Positions 1 to 9,309 of a DNA stretch of 64,000 bases are shown here, piece after piece. This DNA comes from Cupriavidus taiwanensis (GTDB lineage Bacteria > Pseudomonadota > Gammaproteobacteria > Burkholderiales > Burkholderiaceae). Both the position numbers and the translations under genes were made by a program. Within the stretch, counting starts at the first letter, position 1. The number at the start of each line of letters is the position of its first letter. The stretch covers positions 1,503,253-1,567,252 of the forward strand of contig NZ_LT976853.1 in NCBI RefSeq assembly GCF_900249755.1, in the 5' to 3' direction. The notes beneath the pieces were generated by a model. It had not been told where the DNA came from. It ran no database searches and was given only the letters and a program-made list of their open reading frames with translations.

Positions 1-10
1 GAAGAACCGA

Positions 11-253
11 TTACTGCTTGGCGGCCGGAGCCGAAGCGTCAGCAGCCGGAGCCGAGGCGTCAGCAGCCGGGGCCGAAGCGTCAGCAGCCGGAGCGACCGG
101 GGCTTCAGCAGCCGGAGCCGAAGCTTCAGCAGCAGGAGCGGTGGCAGCCGGAGCAGCCGTGTCAGCGGCCGGAGCGGCAGCTTCTTCCTTCTTGCCGCAA
201 GCAGCGAGAGCAACAGCGGCCAGCAGCGATGCGATCAGGAGAGACTTCTTCAT
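11..253 (-). CDS. Small Ala/Pro-rich lipoprotein
   Basis: An 80-residue predicted lipoprotein. Residues 1-19 form a lipoprotein signal peptide ending in a lipobox LAAC, with Cys19 as the likely lipidated residue, followed by GKKEE. The rest is a low-complexity Ala/Pro/Ser/Asp tail in which the heptad ADASAPA repeats three times near the C-terminus. No enzymatic domain is visible. Small lipoproteins of this type are common in Burkholderiaceae and their function is unknown to me. A well-formed promoter candidate lies about 130 bp upstream. The tail is encoded by 21-bp tandem repeats, so its length may vary between strains. Confidence 0.8.
   Translation of the reverse strand: MKKSLLIASLLAAVALAACGKKEEAAAPAADTAAPAATAPAAEASAPAAEAPVAPAADASAPAADASAPAADASAPAAKQ
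36..98. repeat. 21-bp tandem repeat, three units
   Basis: Units at 36-56, 57-77 and 78-98 share the start GCGTCAGCAGCCGG. The third unit diverges at its 3' end. Because 21 is a multiple of three, unit gain or loss keeps the lipoprotein reading frame and only changes the length of its Ala/Pro tail. Confidence 0.8.
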
Positions 254-386
254 TGTTCGTCCTTTAACTTGTAATAACGAAAAACAGGCGATGAATAATT
301 ACCGGTAATTATCGCTCTTGAACTGCAAAATTAGGCCCTCCCGGGTGCCGACATATGCAGTGGTCCACAGTACTAGCCAGCCAACG

Positions 387-415
387 ATTATATCCGCGTT
401 TTCCCGGCTTGTGTA
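387..415 (-). promoter_or_regulatory. Sigma-70-like promoter of the small lipoprotein gene
   Basis: Read on the minus strand, a perfect TATAAT (+ coordinates 387-392) is preceded by TACACA (410-415, 4 of 6 matches to TTGACA) with a 17-bp spacer. Transcription would start near 380 and leave a leader of about 125 nt before the lipoprotein start at 253. The rest of the 254-451 gap holds nothing else I recognise. Confidence 0.5.
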
Positions 416-451
416 GCGCCGAAATTTGCTGATTCGCAATGTTACGCATTA

Positions 452-1657
452 TTACAGCCGCGGCCCCAATTGCAACCATCCTTCCAGGGTCCAGTGATGG
501 AAGGTTTCCATCAGATCGGGCAGATCGGCACAGGTCTCGACCTCCTGCGCGCTAAGCTGCCGATTATCGGCCAACTTCTTCAGCCACGGCATCAATTCAG
601 CCGGCGGCTCGTAGGCTTCTCCATTCAGGAAGAAATTGGCCCGGTCGTAAAGCGCAATCGATGCCGGGGCCAGTACCACCCCATGCCGGGACGCCAGTGT
701 CGCATAACGGCGCAACGGCATGTCAGCGATCTCTGCAAATTCAACGCCAGGCTTGGGTTCGGACAGATGGCTGCCCAGGAATTCCGACACCATCTGGCTG
801 TTCCATTGCAATGCCTTGAGCCGTTCCGCCACCGCCTTGGCCATGCCGGCCGGCAATTGCGCGGGACGCGTCGCGGCGCGCTCGCCGGCATCGGCATAAC
901 GGCCGCCGAGTTCTTCGTTGTCCTCCACCGTTTCCGACAGCCACGCCAGGAAGTGCCCGGCCAATTCACGATAGGCGGGCGCACGGAAACCGATCGAGCA
1001 GGTCATGCATTCGCCCTCGGCAATACCATCGTGCGCATATTGCGGCGGCAGGTACAGCATGTCGCCCGGTTCCAGCACCCATTCCTGTTCGGCGCTGAAG
1101 TCGGCAAGAATCTTCAGCGGCATGTCGGGAATCAGTTCGAGGCTGGTCTGCGACGAAATGCGCCAGCGGCGCCGGCCCGAGACTTGCAGCAGGAATACGT
1201 CATAGGAATCGAAGTGCGGGCCCACGCCGCCGCCGTCGGTGGCGTAGCTGATCATCACGTCGTCGAGGCGGGCATCGGGCACGAAGCGGAAGCGGCCCAT
1301 CAGTTCCGCCGCGGCGGCATCGTGCAGGTTGACGCCCTGCACCAGCAGGGTCCACTGGCGGGTCTTGACGCCGGGCAGGTTTTCGCGCGCAAATGGACCG
1401 TGCGCGAGCTTCCAGCGGTTGCGGAAGTGCGTCACCAGGCGCGATTCGACATCGTCGCGATCGGCGAGATCGAAAAGCGCATCGCGCGACACCGGCGGCA
1501 CAATTCCCGGCACCGCCTGTCGAATGAGCAAGGGCTTGCGATGCCAGACATCCCGCATGAATGCAGCAGGCGTCATGCCACCAAGCAGGTCGAGCGGAGT
1601 GTCTGGATCGACGGGGCCAGGGGGCAGGGCCTGCGCGTATAATGCGGAATCGTTCAT
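452..1657 (-). CDS. roxA: RoxA/YcfD-type cupin (JmjC) ribosomal protein hydroxylase
   Basis: A 401-residue JmjC/cupin Fe(II)/2-oxoglutarate oxygenase. The family member YcfD (RoxA) of E. coli hydroxylates an arginine of ribosomal protein L16; that substrate is assumed here by homology. The metal triad is visible as HFD (His148, Asp150) plus His209 in QYAHDGI, on a double-stranded beta-helix core spanning about residues 95-220. The C-terminal third corresponds to the family's dimerisation and winged-helix region. The length fits the family. Its start codon lies only 11 bp from the divergent slyD start, so each gene's promoter must lie inside the other's coding sequence or very close to it. Confidence 0.8.
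   Translation of the reverse strand: MNDSALYAQALPPGPVDPDTPLDLLGGMTPAAFMRDVWHRKPLLIRQAVPGIVPPVSRDALFDLADRDDVESRLVTHFRNRWKLAHGPFARENLPGVKTRQWTLLVQGVNLHDAAAAELMGRFRFVPDARLDDVMISYATDGGGVGPHFDSYDVFLLQVSGRRRWRISSQTSLELIPDMPLKILADFSAEQEWVLEPGDMLYLPPQYAHDGIAEGECMTCSIGFRAPAYRELAGHFLAWLSETVEDNEELGGRYADAGERAATRPAQLPAGMAKAVAERLKALQWNSQMVSEFLGSHLSEPKPGVEFAEIADMPLRRYATLASRHGVVLAPASIALYDRANFFLNGEAYEPPAELMPWLKKLADNRQLSAQEVETCADLPDLMETFHHWTLEGWLQLGPRL
1638..1643 (+). promoter_or_regulatory. Possible -10 element for slyD
   Basis: A perfect TATAAT lies 25 bp upstream of the slyD TTG start, inside the first codons of the divergent roxA. No good -35 hexamer is seen 16-18 bp upstream, so this is only a candidate. 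Confidence 0.35.
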
Positions 1658-1668
1658 GGAGTCAAGAA

Positions 1669-2196
1669 TTGAAAATCGCTAAGAACACGGTGGTGTCCGT
1701 GATGTACAAGCTATCGGACGCGCAAGGCAATCTGATCGAGGAGTCAGATGAAGCCATGGTCTATTTGCACGGCGGGTATGATGGCACGTTCCCCAAGATC
1801 GAGGAAGCGCTCGACGGCCATGACACCGGCTTCGAGACCCAGCTGCAGCTGGAGCCGGAAGACGCGTTCGGCGACTACGATGCCGACCTGGTGAAGGTGG
1901 AGCCGCGCAACCGCTTCCCCGAGCCGCTCGAAGTCGGCATGCAGTTCGAAGGCATGCCCGAGGACGGCGACGAAGAAGACTCCATTATCTACACCGTGAC
2001 CGACGTGGCCGAAGACAAGGTCGTGCTGGACGGCAACCATCCGCTGGCCGGCATGGCGCTGCGCTTCTGGCTGAAGGTGTCGGAAGTGCGCGAAGCCACC
2101 GCCGAGGAAGTCGAGCATGGCCACGCCCACGGCGCCTCGGGCGTTGAAGTGGTGGACGAGGACGAGGACGACGATACCCCGCGCACGCTGCACTGA
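1669..2196 (+). CDS. slyD: FKBP-type peptidyl-prolyl isomerase SlyD
   Basis: A 175-residue FKBP-fold prolyl isomerase and chaperone of the SlyD family. The FKBP part (about residues 1-70 and 125-150) is interrupted by an insert-in-flap domain, seen from about residue 70. The tail is acidic and contains HGHAHG, a weak version of the metal-binding tail of enterobacterial SlyD. I chose the TTG at 1669, which begins MKIAKNTVVS, because a GGAG sits at 1658-1661 with 7-nt spacing. ATG starts further upstream in the frame would add unrelated residues and overlap roxA. It is followed by a strong intrinsic terminator, so it is probably monocistronic. Confidence 0.88.
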   Translation: MKIAKNTVVSVMYKLSDAQGNLIEESDEAMVYLHGGYDGTFPKIEEALDGHDTGFETQLQLEPEDAFGDYDADLVKVEPRNRFPEPLEVGMQFEGMPEDGDEEDSIIYTVTDVAEDKVVLDGNHPLAGMALRFWLKVSEVREATAEEVEHGHAHGASGVEVVDEDEDDDTPRTLH

Positions 2197-2222
2197 GCTT
2201 GCGCTTGCAGTGGTGTCACCAG

Positions 2223-2252
2223 GAAGCCGGCCGTTGCCGGCTTCTTTGCTTT
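2223..2252 (+). terminator. Intrinsic terminator after slyD
   Basis: A perfect 9-bp stem GAAGCCGGC / GCCGGCTTC (2223-2231 with 2236-2244) with loop CGTT is followed by TTTGCTTT. It lies 27 bp past the slyD stop codon and separates it from the convergent phosphoesterase gene. Confidence 0.85.
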
Positions 2253-2262
2253 GGGTGCGCGG

Positions 2263-3303
2263 TCAGTTCGGCGCCGGGGCGTCCTTCAGTACCACCGCGA
2301 ACGGCGACGCCGCGGCCGGCGTGATCACCAGCTCGGCCCATTGCGAGACCGTGCTGGTCGGCAGCGACACGCGCGTGAAGTTCTGCATCACCTTGCCGGC
2401 CGTATCGCGCAGCGGCTTGTCGATGCCGAAGCCGGCGTCGGCGCCGCTGCCGGCCGCGTGCACCAGCAGAACCTGGCCGTTGAAACGCGCGCTCAGGTCG
2501 CGCAGCTGCCGCTTGAATTCCAGATAGCCATCCCGCGTGCGATGGCGCATGAAGCCATCGAGCAGCGTGGGCCGTCCCTTCTTCTCCCAGCCGTTGGCGA
2601 AATGCGGGTCGGCGTGCGCCACCACGACGATGCCATTCAGGTCGCGCTGGCGCGCCACCGAGAACGCCCGCGCCAGCCACTGCCGGTTGGCTTCGCGCCG
2701 GTCCTCGAATTCGCCGTTGCGGCCGCCCTCGTCGCGGTAGTGGTTGTTGTCGCCCGGCACGTTCAGGCCGACGATCAGCACGTCGCCGATGCTGATGCGC
2801 ATGTTCTCGCGGAAGCTGCGGAACAGCGCCTGGTCCGATTGCCGCACCAGCGGCCGCGGCTGGCGTCCGAGCGTGGCGTCTTCCGGAAAGAACAGTTCGC
2901 GCAGCCGGTTCAGCCGCTCGACCGGGTCGAAGCTGCCGTTGACCGGCAGCCGGCACTCGGACCAGTCGGTTTCGCCCGGCACATAGACCAGCGGCAGCGG
3001 CGACTGGTTCAGCAACTGCTGGCGGCTGCCGAGCACGGCGTCGCTGCACGATTCGGTATCGCCCTTGATGCCGCCGGCATGGATGACGAGGTTCAGCTTG
3101 CGCTCGGCGAAGTGGTCGAGCAGCGCCGTCATATTGGCCTCGGCGGCGGGCCATTGCGGCAGGTCTGCGATCAGCGCGACGCGCACCACCTGCGGCTTGG
3201 CCGGTGCCCGCGCCGCCAGCGCCTGCGGCGCGGCAGCCGCGATGGCAGCCAGGCACAGCCAGGGCAGCAGCAGGGTCGGCAGGGCCCGGCGCAGCGCGTT
3301 CAT
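2263..3303 (-). CDS. Secreted metallophosphoesterase-like protein
   Basis: A 346-residue protein with an N-terminal signal peptide (hydrophobic stretch about residues 8-30, Ala-rich cleavage region). The body resembles calcineurin-like metallophosphoesterases: ALIADLP, then [23 protein letters not shown] in the place of the usual GNHE block, and [10 protein letters not shown] near the C-terminus. Several canonical metal ligands (DxH, GNHD) are altered, so catalytic activity is uncertain. The start codon overlaps the mutS stop codon (ATGA), which indicates translational coupling and an operon with mutS. The substrate is unknown. Confidence 0.7.
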   Translation of the reverse strand: MNALRRALPTLLLPWLCLAAIAAAAPQALAARAPAKPQVVRVALIADLPQWPAAEANMTALLDHFAERKLNLVIHAGGIKGDTESCSDAVLGSRQQLLNQSPLPLVYVPGETDWSECRLPVNGSFDPVERLNRLRELFFPEDATLGRQPRPLVRQSDQALFRSFRENMRISIGDVLIVGLNVPGDNNHYRDEGGRNGEFEDRREANRQWLARAFSVARQRDLNGIVVVAHADPHFANGWEKKGRPTLLDGFMRHRTRDGYLEFKRQLRDLSARFNGQVLLVHAAGSGADAGFGIDKPLRDTAGKVMQNFTRVSLPTSTVSQWAELVITPAAASPFAVVLKDAPAPN

Positions 3304-6005
3304 ACCCTATCGACCGCCTCGCCCGCCAGCGCCTTGAGCCGGTACAGCGCCTCCAGTGCCGCGCGCGGCGTCAGGGCGTCCGGGTCCAGGTTGTCCAGCG
3401 CGTCGATCACGGCAGCCTGCTCCGGCGCCAGCGCGGCGGGGAGGGTATCGGCAGCCGTGCTGGCGTCGCCATCGTCGTAAGGATCGTCGTCGTCGGGCGT
3501 CGGCGGCGCGGCGAACAGGTCCAGCTGCGGCGTCGGCGTGGCGTCGGCGGATTGCTGCTCCAGCCAGGCCAGGTGCTTGCGCGCGGCGCGGATCACCGGC
3601 TGCGGCACGCCGGCCAGTTGCGCCACCTGCAGGCCGTAGCTCTGGCTGGCCGGGCCATCCTGCACCGCATGCAGGAACACGATGCCGTCGCCATGCTCGA
3701 CCGCCGACAGGTGCACGTTGGCCGCCTGCGGGAACTCCTGCGGCAGCTGCGTCAGTTCGAAGTAATGCGTGGCGAACAGGGTATGGCTGCGGTTGTGCGA
3801 CAGCAGGTGGCGCGCGATCGCCCAGGCCAGCGCCAGGCCGTCGAAGGTCGAGGTGCCGCGGCCGATCTCGTCCATCAGCACCAGCGATGCCGGGGTGGCG
3901 TGGTGCAGGATGCCGGCGGCCTCGGTCATCTCGACCATGAAGGTCGAGCGTCCGCCAGCCAGGTCATCGGCGGCGCCGATGCGGGTGAAGATGCGGTCGA
4001 TCGGCCCGATCACTGCGCGCCGCGCCGGCACATAGGCGCCGACGCAGGCCAGCAGCACGATCAGCGCGGTCTGGCGCATGAAGGTCGATTTACCGCCCAT
4101 GTTGGGGCCGGTGATCAGCAACAGCTTGCGCGCCTCGTTGAGCTGGCAGTCGTTGGCGATAAACGCGACCGACTCCGCCGCGAGCTGGCCCTCGACCACC
4201 GGGTGCCGCCCCTGCACGATATCGACCACGTTCTCGGCAACGCGCTCCGGCGCCGACCAGTCCAGCGTCTGCGCGCGCTCGGCCAGCGCGGCCAGCACGT
4301 CCAGCCGCGCCAGCGCGCCGGCGACGCGCTGCAGCTCGCCGATATGCGGCAGCAGCGCCTGCAGCAGGCCGTCGTAGAGCTGCTTCTCGCGCGCCAGCGC
4401 GCGGTCCTGCGCCGACAGCGCCTTGTCTTCGAAGGCCTTCAGCTCGGGCGTGATGTAGCGCTCGGCGTTCTTCAGGGTCTGGCGGCGGCGGTAGTCGTCG
4501 GGCACCTTGTCGGCCTGGCCGTTGGTGACCTCGATATAGAAGCCATGCACGCGGTTGAACTCGACGCGCAGGTTGGCAATGCCGGTGCGGGCGCGCTCGC
4601 GCGCTTCCAGGTCGATCAGGAACTGGCCGCAGTTTTCGGAGATATCGCGCAGCTCGTCGAGCTCGGCATCGAAGCCGCGCGCGATCACGCCGCCGTCGCG
4701 CACCACGGTCGCCGGCTCTTCGGCCACGGCGCGCACCAGCAGGTCCAGGCAGTCCTGCGGCACGGCCAGGTCCTGCACGGTCTGCGCCAGCAGCACGCTG
4801 CCCTGGTCGTCGCGCAGGCAGGCCTGCACCTCGGGCAGCGCGCGCAGCGTGTCGCGCAGCGACGACAGGTCGCGCGGGCGCGCGTTGAGCAGCGCCAGCC
4901 GCGAGGTGATGCGCTCGACGTCGGCGAGCCGGCGCAGCGCCGCGCGCAGCGCGTCGGTGCCCTGGTCGATCAGCACGCCGATGGCCTGCTGGCGCGCCTG
5001 CGGCACCGCCGGGTCGTGCAGCGGGTGGTGCAGCCAGTGGCGCAGCGCGCGGCTGCCCATCGCGGTGCAGCAGGTGTCCAGCAGCGAGAACAGCGTCGGC
5101 GACTCGCCGCCGCGCAGCGTTTCGGTCAGTTCCAGGTTGCGCCGCGTGGCGGAATCCAGCCCGACGTACTCCGATTCGCGCTCGACCTTGACGCCCTGCA
5201 CATGGCGCAGCGACTGGCCCTGCGTGGTGGCGGCGTAGTTCAGCAGCGCGCCGGCCGCGCCCAGCGCGGCGCCCAGCCCGGCACAGCCGAACGGGTCCAG
5301 GCTGGCCACGCCCAGCTGCTCGCGCAGGCGGCGCGTGCCGGCGTCCTGGTCGAAATGCCATTCCGGCAGGCGCGTGCGCGCGCACGCCAGCGCCGGCAGT
5401 TCGATGCCATCGGCATACAGCAGCTCGGCCGGGCGGATGCGCTCCAGCTCGCGGCCCAGCAGCGCCGCTTCGCATTCCATCAGGCGCAGCTCGCCGCTGG
5501 CCAGGTTCAGCCACGCCAGGCCGGTCTTGCTGACGCCGCGGCGCGTGGTCTGCTGGTGCACGGCCATCAGGAACGTGTCGGCCTTGTCGGGCAGCAGCGC
5601 GGCGTCGGTCAGCGTGCCGGGGGTGACGATGCGCACCACCTTGCGCTCCACCGGGCCCTTGCTGGTGGCGGGGTCGCCGATCTGCTCGCAGATCGCCACC
5701 GACTCGCCCAGCTTCACCAGCCGCGCCAGGTACTGGTCCGCCGAATGGAAGGGGATGCCGGCCATGCGGATCGGCACGCCATTCGACGCGCCGCGCGCGG
5801 TCAGCGTGATGTCGAGCAGGCGCGCGGCCTTCTCGGCGTCGTCATGAAAGAGTTCGTAGAAGTCACCCATGCGGTAGAACAGCAGGGTGTCGGGGTGGTC
5901 CGCCTTGATGCGCAGGTATTGCTGCATCATGGGCGTGTGGCGGCTGCCTGCGGCGTCTGCCTGTGCCTGTTCAGGGTCGGTTTTCTTCTGCAATCCCATT
6001 GCCAT
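3300..6005 (-). CDS. mutS: DNA mismatch repair protein MutS
   Basis: A 901-residue MutS, slightly longer than the E. coli protein. It recognises mismatches and small loops and recruits MutL in an ATP-dependent way. The N-terminal mismatch-binding domain carries a Phe-Tyr-Glu motif (MGDFYELF, about residues 47-54). The ATPase has Walker A GPNMGGKS at 633-640, then STFMVEMTE, the Walker [17 protein letters not shown], and LFATHYFEL. The C-terminus carries the dimerisation helix region. An AGG about 8 nt upstream supports the start at 6005; a second ATG two codons in is possible. It is translationally coupled to the downstream phosphoesterase by a 4-bp overlap. Confidence 0.97.
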   Translation of the reverse strand: MAMGLQKKTDPEQAQADAAGSRHTPMMQQYLRIKADHPDTLLFYRMGDFYELFHDDAEKAARLLDITLTARGASNGVPIRMAGIPFHSADQYLARLVKLGESVAICEQIGDPATSKGPVERKVVRIVTPGTLTDAALLPDKADTFLMAVHQQTTRRGVSKTGLAWLNLASGELRLMECEAALLGRELERIRPAELLYADGIELPALACARTRLPEWHFDQDAGTRRLREQLGVASLDPFGCAGLGAALGAAGALLNYAATTQGQSLRHVQGVKVERESEYVGLDSATRRNLELTETLRGGESPTLFSLLDTCCTAMGSRALRHWLHHPLHDPAVPQARQQAIGVLIDQGTDALRAALRRLADVERITSRLALLNARPRDLSSLRDTLRALPEVQACLRDDQGSVLLAQTVQDLAVPQDCLDLLVRAVAEEPATVVRDGGVIARGFDAELDELRDISENCGQFLIDLEARERARTGIANLRVEFNRVHGFYIEVTNGQADKVPDDYRRRQTLKNAERYITPELKAFEDKALSAQDRALAREKQLYDGLLQALLPHIGELQRVAGALARLDVLAALAERAQTLDWSAPERVAENVVDIVQGRHPVVEGQLAAESVAFIANDCQLNEARKLLLITGPNMGGKSTFMRQTALIVLLACVGAYVPARRAVIGPIDRIFTRIGAADDLAGGRSTFMVEMTEAAGILHHATPASLVLMDEIGRGTSTFDGLALAWAIARHLLSHNRSHTLFATHYFELTQLPQEFPQAANVHLSAVEHGDGIVFLHAVQDGPASQSYGLQVAQLAGVPQPVIRAARKHLAWLEQQSADATPTPQLDLFAAPPTPDDDDPYDDGDASTAADTLPAALAPEQAAVIDALDNLDPDALTPRAALEALYRLKALAGEAVDRV

Positions 6006-6229
6006 TTAGCCTGTCTGGCGGTGGGCCTGCGTCGTGCCGCCCGAACCGCGCCGAGCGCACCTTGCATGCCGCGGAAAAGCGCGTCCGCGGGGGCGGGCCG
6101 GGCGCTGCTCCGGCGGCCTGTGGCCGCGGCACGAAGGGGCGTTTTCGAGTATGGGCGATATGGTACAGCACGGTGGTGCCGCCGAAGGGGCGGCGCTGTG
6201 TCGGATCGATGCGCCGGATCGATGCCGGA

Positions 6230-6664
6230 TCAGCGGAATACCAGCACCGGGATGTCGCTATGGGACAGCACCTTCTGCGTCTCGCTGCCGAGCAGCAGCC
6301 CGCTGAGTCCGCGGCGGCCGTGCGAGGCCATGAAGATGACATCGCAGCCCAGGTCCGTGGCGGCATGGATGATGCCTTGATACGGTGCCGAAGCGCTGGA
6401 GACGTGGCCGCTGCATGGCACGCCGGCCAGCGCGGCCGCGGCCTCGACCCGGGCCAGTTCCCGGCGTGCCTCCGCTTCCACGCGCTGCTGGTAGGCGTCG
6501 CGCTTTTCGTGCGAGCTGTCGCTGGTCAGCACATAGGGATAGCTCTCGACGCACATGTACGGCGTGAGCCGTGCCGCCGCGGTGCGGGCGAACTGGATGG
6601 CGGCGGAGACGGCCTGGTGCGACAGCTCCGAGCCGTCGACGGGGAGCAGGATGTGCTTGAACAT
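6230..6664 (-). CDS. Universal stress protein, UspA family
   Basis: A 144-residue single Usp domain. It starts with the typical beta-strand ILLPVDGSE and ends with the ATP-binding motif G-2X-G-9X-G-S, seen as GRRGLSGLLLGSET. This places it with the ATP-binding rather than the non-binding Usp class. It lies 55 bp downstream of ppk2 on the same strand and may be co-transcribed with it, which fits a stress and energy-limitation role; that link is inferred from position only. The 224-bp gap to mutS contains a GC hairpin but no gene I recognise. Confidence 0.9.
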   Translation of the reverse strand: MFKHILLPVDGSELSHQAVSAAIQFARTAAARLTPYMCVESYPYVLTSDSSHEKRDAYQQRVEAEARRELARVEAAAALAGVPCSGHVSSASAPYQGIIHAATDLGCDVIFMASHGRRGLSGLLLGSETQKVLSHSDIPVLVFR

Positions 6665-6719
6665 GCGGTCCTTTTTCTGTTGTGCGAGGCGAATGGCGTG
6701 CGGCGTTGCCGCGCCACGC

Positions 6720-7829
6720 TCAGTTGGCCAGCGCGCGGCCGACGATCAGCGGGTCCGGCTGGCCGATGGCGGTGGTGTCGCGGTTGGCATAGGGAAAGCG
6801 CGACAGGATGTAGCGCAGCGCATTGAGCCGCGCGCGCTTCTTGCAATCCGAGCGGATCACGGTCCAGGGCGCATCGGCGGTATCGGTATGCGCGAACATG
6901 GCTTCCTTGGCGCGGGTGTAGTCGTCCCATTTGTCGAGCGAGGCGACGTCGACCGGGCTGAGCTTCCATTGCTTGAGCGGATGGATCTCGCGCTCGCGGA
7001 AGCGCCGGCGCTGCTCGTTCTGGCTGACCGAGAACCAGAACTTGAACAGGTGGATGCCGCTGCGCACCAGGTGCCGCTCGAAATCCGGCGCCTGCTGCAG
7101 GAAGTCCTGGTATTCGCGCGTCGAGCAAAAGCCCATCACGTGCTCGACGCCGGCGCGGTTGTACCAGGAACGGTCGAACAGCACGATCTCGCCCGCGGAC
7201 GGCAGGTGTTGCACGTAGCGCTGGAAGTACCATTGCCCGCGTTCGGCTTCAGTGGGTTTTTCCAGTGCCACCACGCGGGCGCCGCGCGGGTTCATGTGTT
7301 CCATGAAGCGTTTGATGGTGCCGCCCTTGCCGGCGGCGTCGCGGCCTTCGAACAGGATCACCACGCGCTCGCCGCTCTCGCGCACCCAGGCCTGGAACTT
7401 GAGCAGTTCGACCTGCAGGCGGTACTTCTGTTTCTCGTAGTTGCGGCGCGACATCAGGTTCTGGTACGGGTAGGCGCCTTCGCGCCAGCCCGCGGACAGC
7501 TCGTCGTCCGGGTGGCGCTGGCGACCGGCCTGCCAGGCGGCCGGGTCGCCCTCGAGGATCAGGCTGCGCAGTTGCGCGGCCTCGTCCGGCGCCAGGCCGT
7601 CGAGCAGCGTGCGGAGGGCGCCCAGCATGCCGGTGCCGTCGCCGGCCTTGCTGGCCAGGATGTCCCGCATGCCGCTGGCCGCCACTTGCACCGCGGCTTC
7701 GATGGAGTTGTCGACCTCATTGCGCTGGGCCGACAGCGCCGAACGGGTGGGCAGCACATCGCCGCGGGAGGTGGCGCGGGGCCGGGCTGCGGTGGGGATG
7801 CGGGGCGGCTCGATGTCGTGATCGGTCAT
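6720..7829 (-). CDS. ppk2: Polyphosphate kinase 2 (PPK2) family protein
   Basis: A 369-residue PPK2-family kinase, which uses inorganic polyphosphate to phosphorylate nucleoside mono- or diphosphates. Walker A GRDAAGKGG is at 162-170 and the conserved FDRSWYNRAG block (catalytic Asp and lid arginines) at about 218-227. The first 130 residues are a helical extension before the kinase core. A subclass (ADP- or AMP-phosphorylating) cannot be assigned with confidence by eye. It sits between ydcH (13 bp upstream) and the usp gene (55 bp downstream) on the same strand, probably as one transcription unit. Confidence 0.9.
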   Translation of the reverse strand: MTDHDIEPPRIPTAARPRATSRGDVLPTRSALSAQRNEVDNSIEAAVQVAASGMRDILASKAGDGTGMLGALRTLLDGLAPDEAAQLRSLILEGDPAAWQAGRQRHPDDELSAGWREGAYPYQNLMSRRNYEKQKYRLQVELLKFQAWVRESGERVVILFEGRDAAGKGGTIKRFMEHMNPRGARVVALEKPTEAERGQWYFQRYVQHLPSAGEIVLFDRSWYNRAGVEHVMGFCSTREYQDFLQQAPDFERHLVRSGIHLFKFWFSVSQNEQRRRFREREIHPLKQWKLSPVDVASLDKWDDYTRAKEAMFAHTDTADAPWTVIRSDCKKRARLNALRYILSRFPYANRDTTAIGQPDPLIVGRALAN

Positions 7830-7842
7830 CTGCGCGCCTCCG

Positions 7843-8058
7843 TCAGGCGGTGGTGTGGCGCAGGATTTCGTAGAGCTGGTCCTTGAGCAGCAGCTTTTCT
7901 TTCTTCAGCCGCTCGATCTCGAAGTGGGACGCCGGTACCAGGCCCGCTTCCATGTTGTGGATTTCCTGGTCGAGCGAATTGTGCCGGTGGAACAGCCGCG
8001 CAAAGCGGGCGTCGTGCGTCTTGAGGGCGGTGATCTGGTCGCGGTACTCGGGAAACAT
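7843..8058 (-). CDS. YdcH-family (DUF465) small protein
   Basis: A 71-residue, highly charged, helical protein of the YdcH/DUF465 family, recognised by the pattern FxRLFHRHNSLDQEIHNME followed by a Lys-rich second helix (LKKEKLLLKDQLYEIL). The two helices probably form a coiled-coil hairpin. Function is unknown. The start at 8058 is preceded by GGAGAGCC, a good ribosome-binding site; a longer reading to 8112 would add an unlikely N-terminus. It is first in the apparent ydcH-ppk2-usp unit. Confidence 0.85.
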   Translation of the reverse strand: MFPEYRDQITALKTHDARFARLFHRHNSLDQEIHNMEAGLVPASHFEIERLKKEKLLLKDQLYEILRHTTA

Positions 8059-8210
8059 GCTGGCTCTCCTGTGGCTGGATCCGTGCGCACGTTGCGTGGC
8101 GCATGGATTCATTCTGGTGAGCGCAGGGCGGCGCGGCCTTGACCAGGATCATGGCTCGCCGGGGAATGAGACGAGGCCCCGAACGCGGGGCGCACCGGCG
8201 GCGATCCCAT

Positions 8211-8241
8211 AAAAACAAACGCCCGCCGGAATGCGGCGGGC
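8211..8241 (-). terminator. Intrinsic terminator after suhB
   Basis: On the minus strand an 8-bp stem GCCCGCCG / CGGCGGGC (8221-8228 and 8234-8241) with a 5-nt loop is followed by a T-rich run (complement of 8211-8220). It lies 35 bp past the suhB stop. Confidence 0.8.
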
Positions 8242-8275
8242 GTGCTGGCATGGCCGCTCAGGCCATCTGCCGCGG

Positions 8276-9097
8276 TCAGGCGGCGCTGGGCTTGACGTTA
8301 TCCAGCGAGTACGGCGACAGCAGGCGCACCATCTGCGCGAACGCCTTGGGGTTGCCGGCCAGCACTTCGCCCTGTTCCATCTGGCGCGGCTCGCCGGCGT
8401 AGTTGCCGACCAGGCCGCCCGATTCGGTGATCAGCAGCATGCCGGCGGCCATGTCCCACGGCTGCAGCCCGCGCTCGAAGAAGCCGTCGAGGCGGCCGCA
8501 GGCGACGTAGGCCAGGTCCAGCGCCGCGGCGCCGGGGCGGCGCAGGCCGGCGCAGCTGCGCGTCATCAGCGAGAAGATCTCCAGGTACTCGTCCACGCCT
8601 TCCAGGTCGCGGTACGGGAAGCCCGTGCCGATCAGGCAGTCGGCCAGCTTGTCGCGGCGGGTGACGCGGATGCGGCGGTTGTTGAGGAAGGCGCCGGCAC
8701 CCTTGGTGGCGGTGAACAGTTCGTCGCGGGTGGGATCGTAGACTACCGCCTGCACCGGCGTGCCGCGGTGCAGCTGGGCGATCGAGACCGCGTACTGCGG
8801 GAAGCCGTGGATGAAGTTGGTGGTGCCGTCGAGCGGGTCGATGACCCAGGTGTATTCGTGGCTGTCTTCGCCCTCGGCCCAGGACTGGCCGGACTCTTCC
8901 GCTAGAATGCCGTGTTCCGGGTAGGCCGTGCGCAGGACCTCGATGATCGCGGCTTCGGCGGCGCGGTCCACCTCGGTAACGAAATCGTTGTGTTGCTTGC
9001 GCGAGACGCGCACCAGATCGACGTCGAGCGACGCGCGGTTGATGATGGATCCCGCCTTGCGGGCCGCCTTGATGGCGATATTGAGCATCGGATGCAT
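8276..9097 (-). CDS. suhB: Inositol monophosphatase family protein SuhB
   Basis: A 273-residue Mg-dependent, Li-sensitive phosphatase of the inositol monophosphatase family. The two signature motifs are present: DPLDGTTN at 87-94 and [15 protein letters not shown] near residue 220. The EES of the first metal site is at 67-69. In E. coli SuhB also acts as a NusA-linked factor in rRNA antitermination; whether that holds here is unknown. GGAGAG just upstream supports the start at 9097. It is divergent from trmJ across about 210 bp. Confidence 0.92.
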   Translation of the reverse strand: MHPMLNIAIKAARKAGSIINRASLDVDLVRVSRKQHNDFVTEVDRAAEAAIIEVLRTAYPEHGILAEESGQSWAEGEDSHEYTWVIDPLDGTTNFIHGFPQYAVSIAQLHRGTPVQAVVYDPTRDELFTATKGAGAFLNNRRIRVTRRDKLADCLIGTGFPYRDLEGVDEYLEIFSLMTRSCAGLRRPGAAALDLAYVACGRLDGFFERGLQPWDMAAGMLLITESGGLVGNYAGEPRQMEQGEVLAGNPKAFAQMVRLLSPYSLDNVKPSAA

Positions 9098-9309
9098 GAA
9101 TCTCTCCAGGCCGGCCACGACCGCGCGGCGGGGCGCCAAAGCGCCGCACGCCCGCTCATGGGCAGCTGACAACACAACGGATTGTAGAAGAACGTGGGGC
9201 GTCGCCTGGCCGATTGGCCTTGCTGCAAGACGCTTCGCAAAAGTGTCGCGAACGTCTCGCGGGCATGCATAAACCTGGCGCCGCGCCAAAGAAGAACCCC
9301 GAATTGTAT

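Noticed and set aside
36..98. Short regular repeats as a possible CRISPR array
   Set aside because: The units are contiguous with no spacers and encode an in-frame protein repeat.
3204..6380. Very long open frame on the strand opposite mutS
   Set aside because: Shadow frame of a GC-rich gene: Arg/Gly/Ala/Gln-rich composition without domains, while the mutS strand encodes a full conserved protein. Similar long shadows opposite pyc (33667-36465) and opposite 57004-60222 were dismissed for the same reason.
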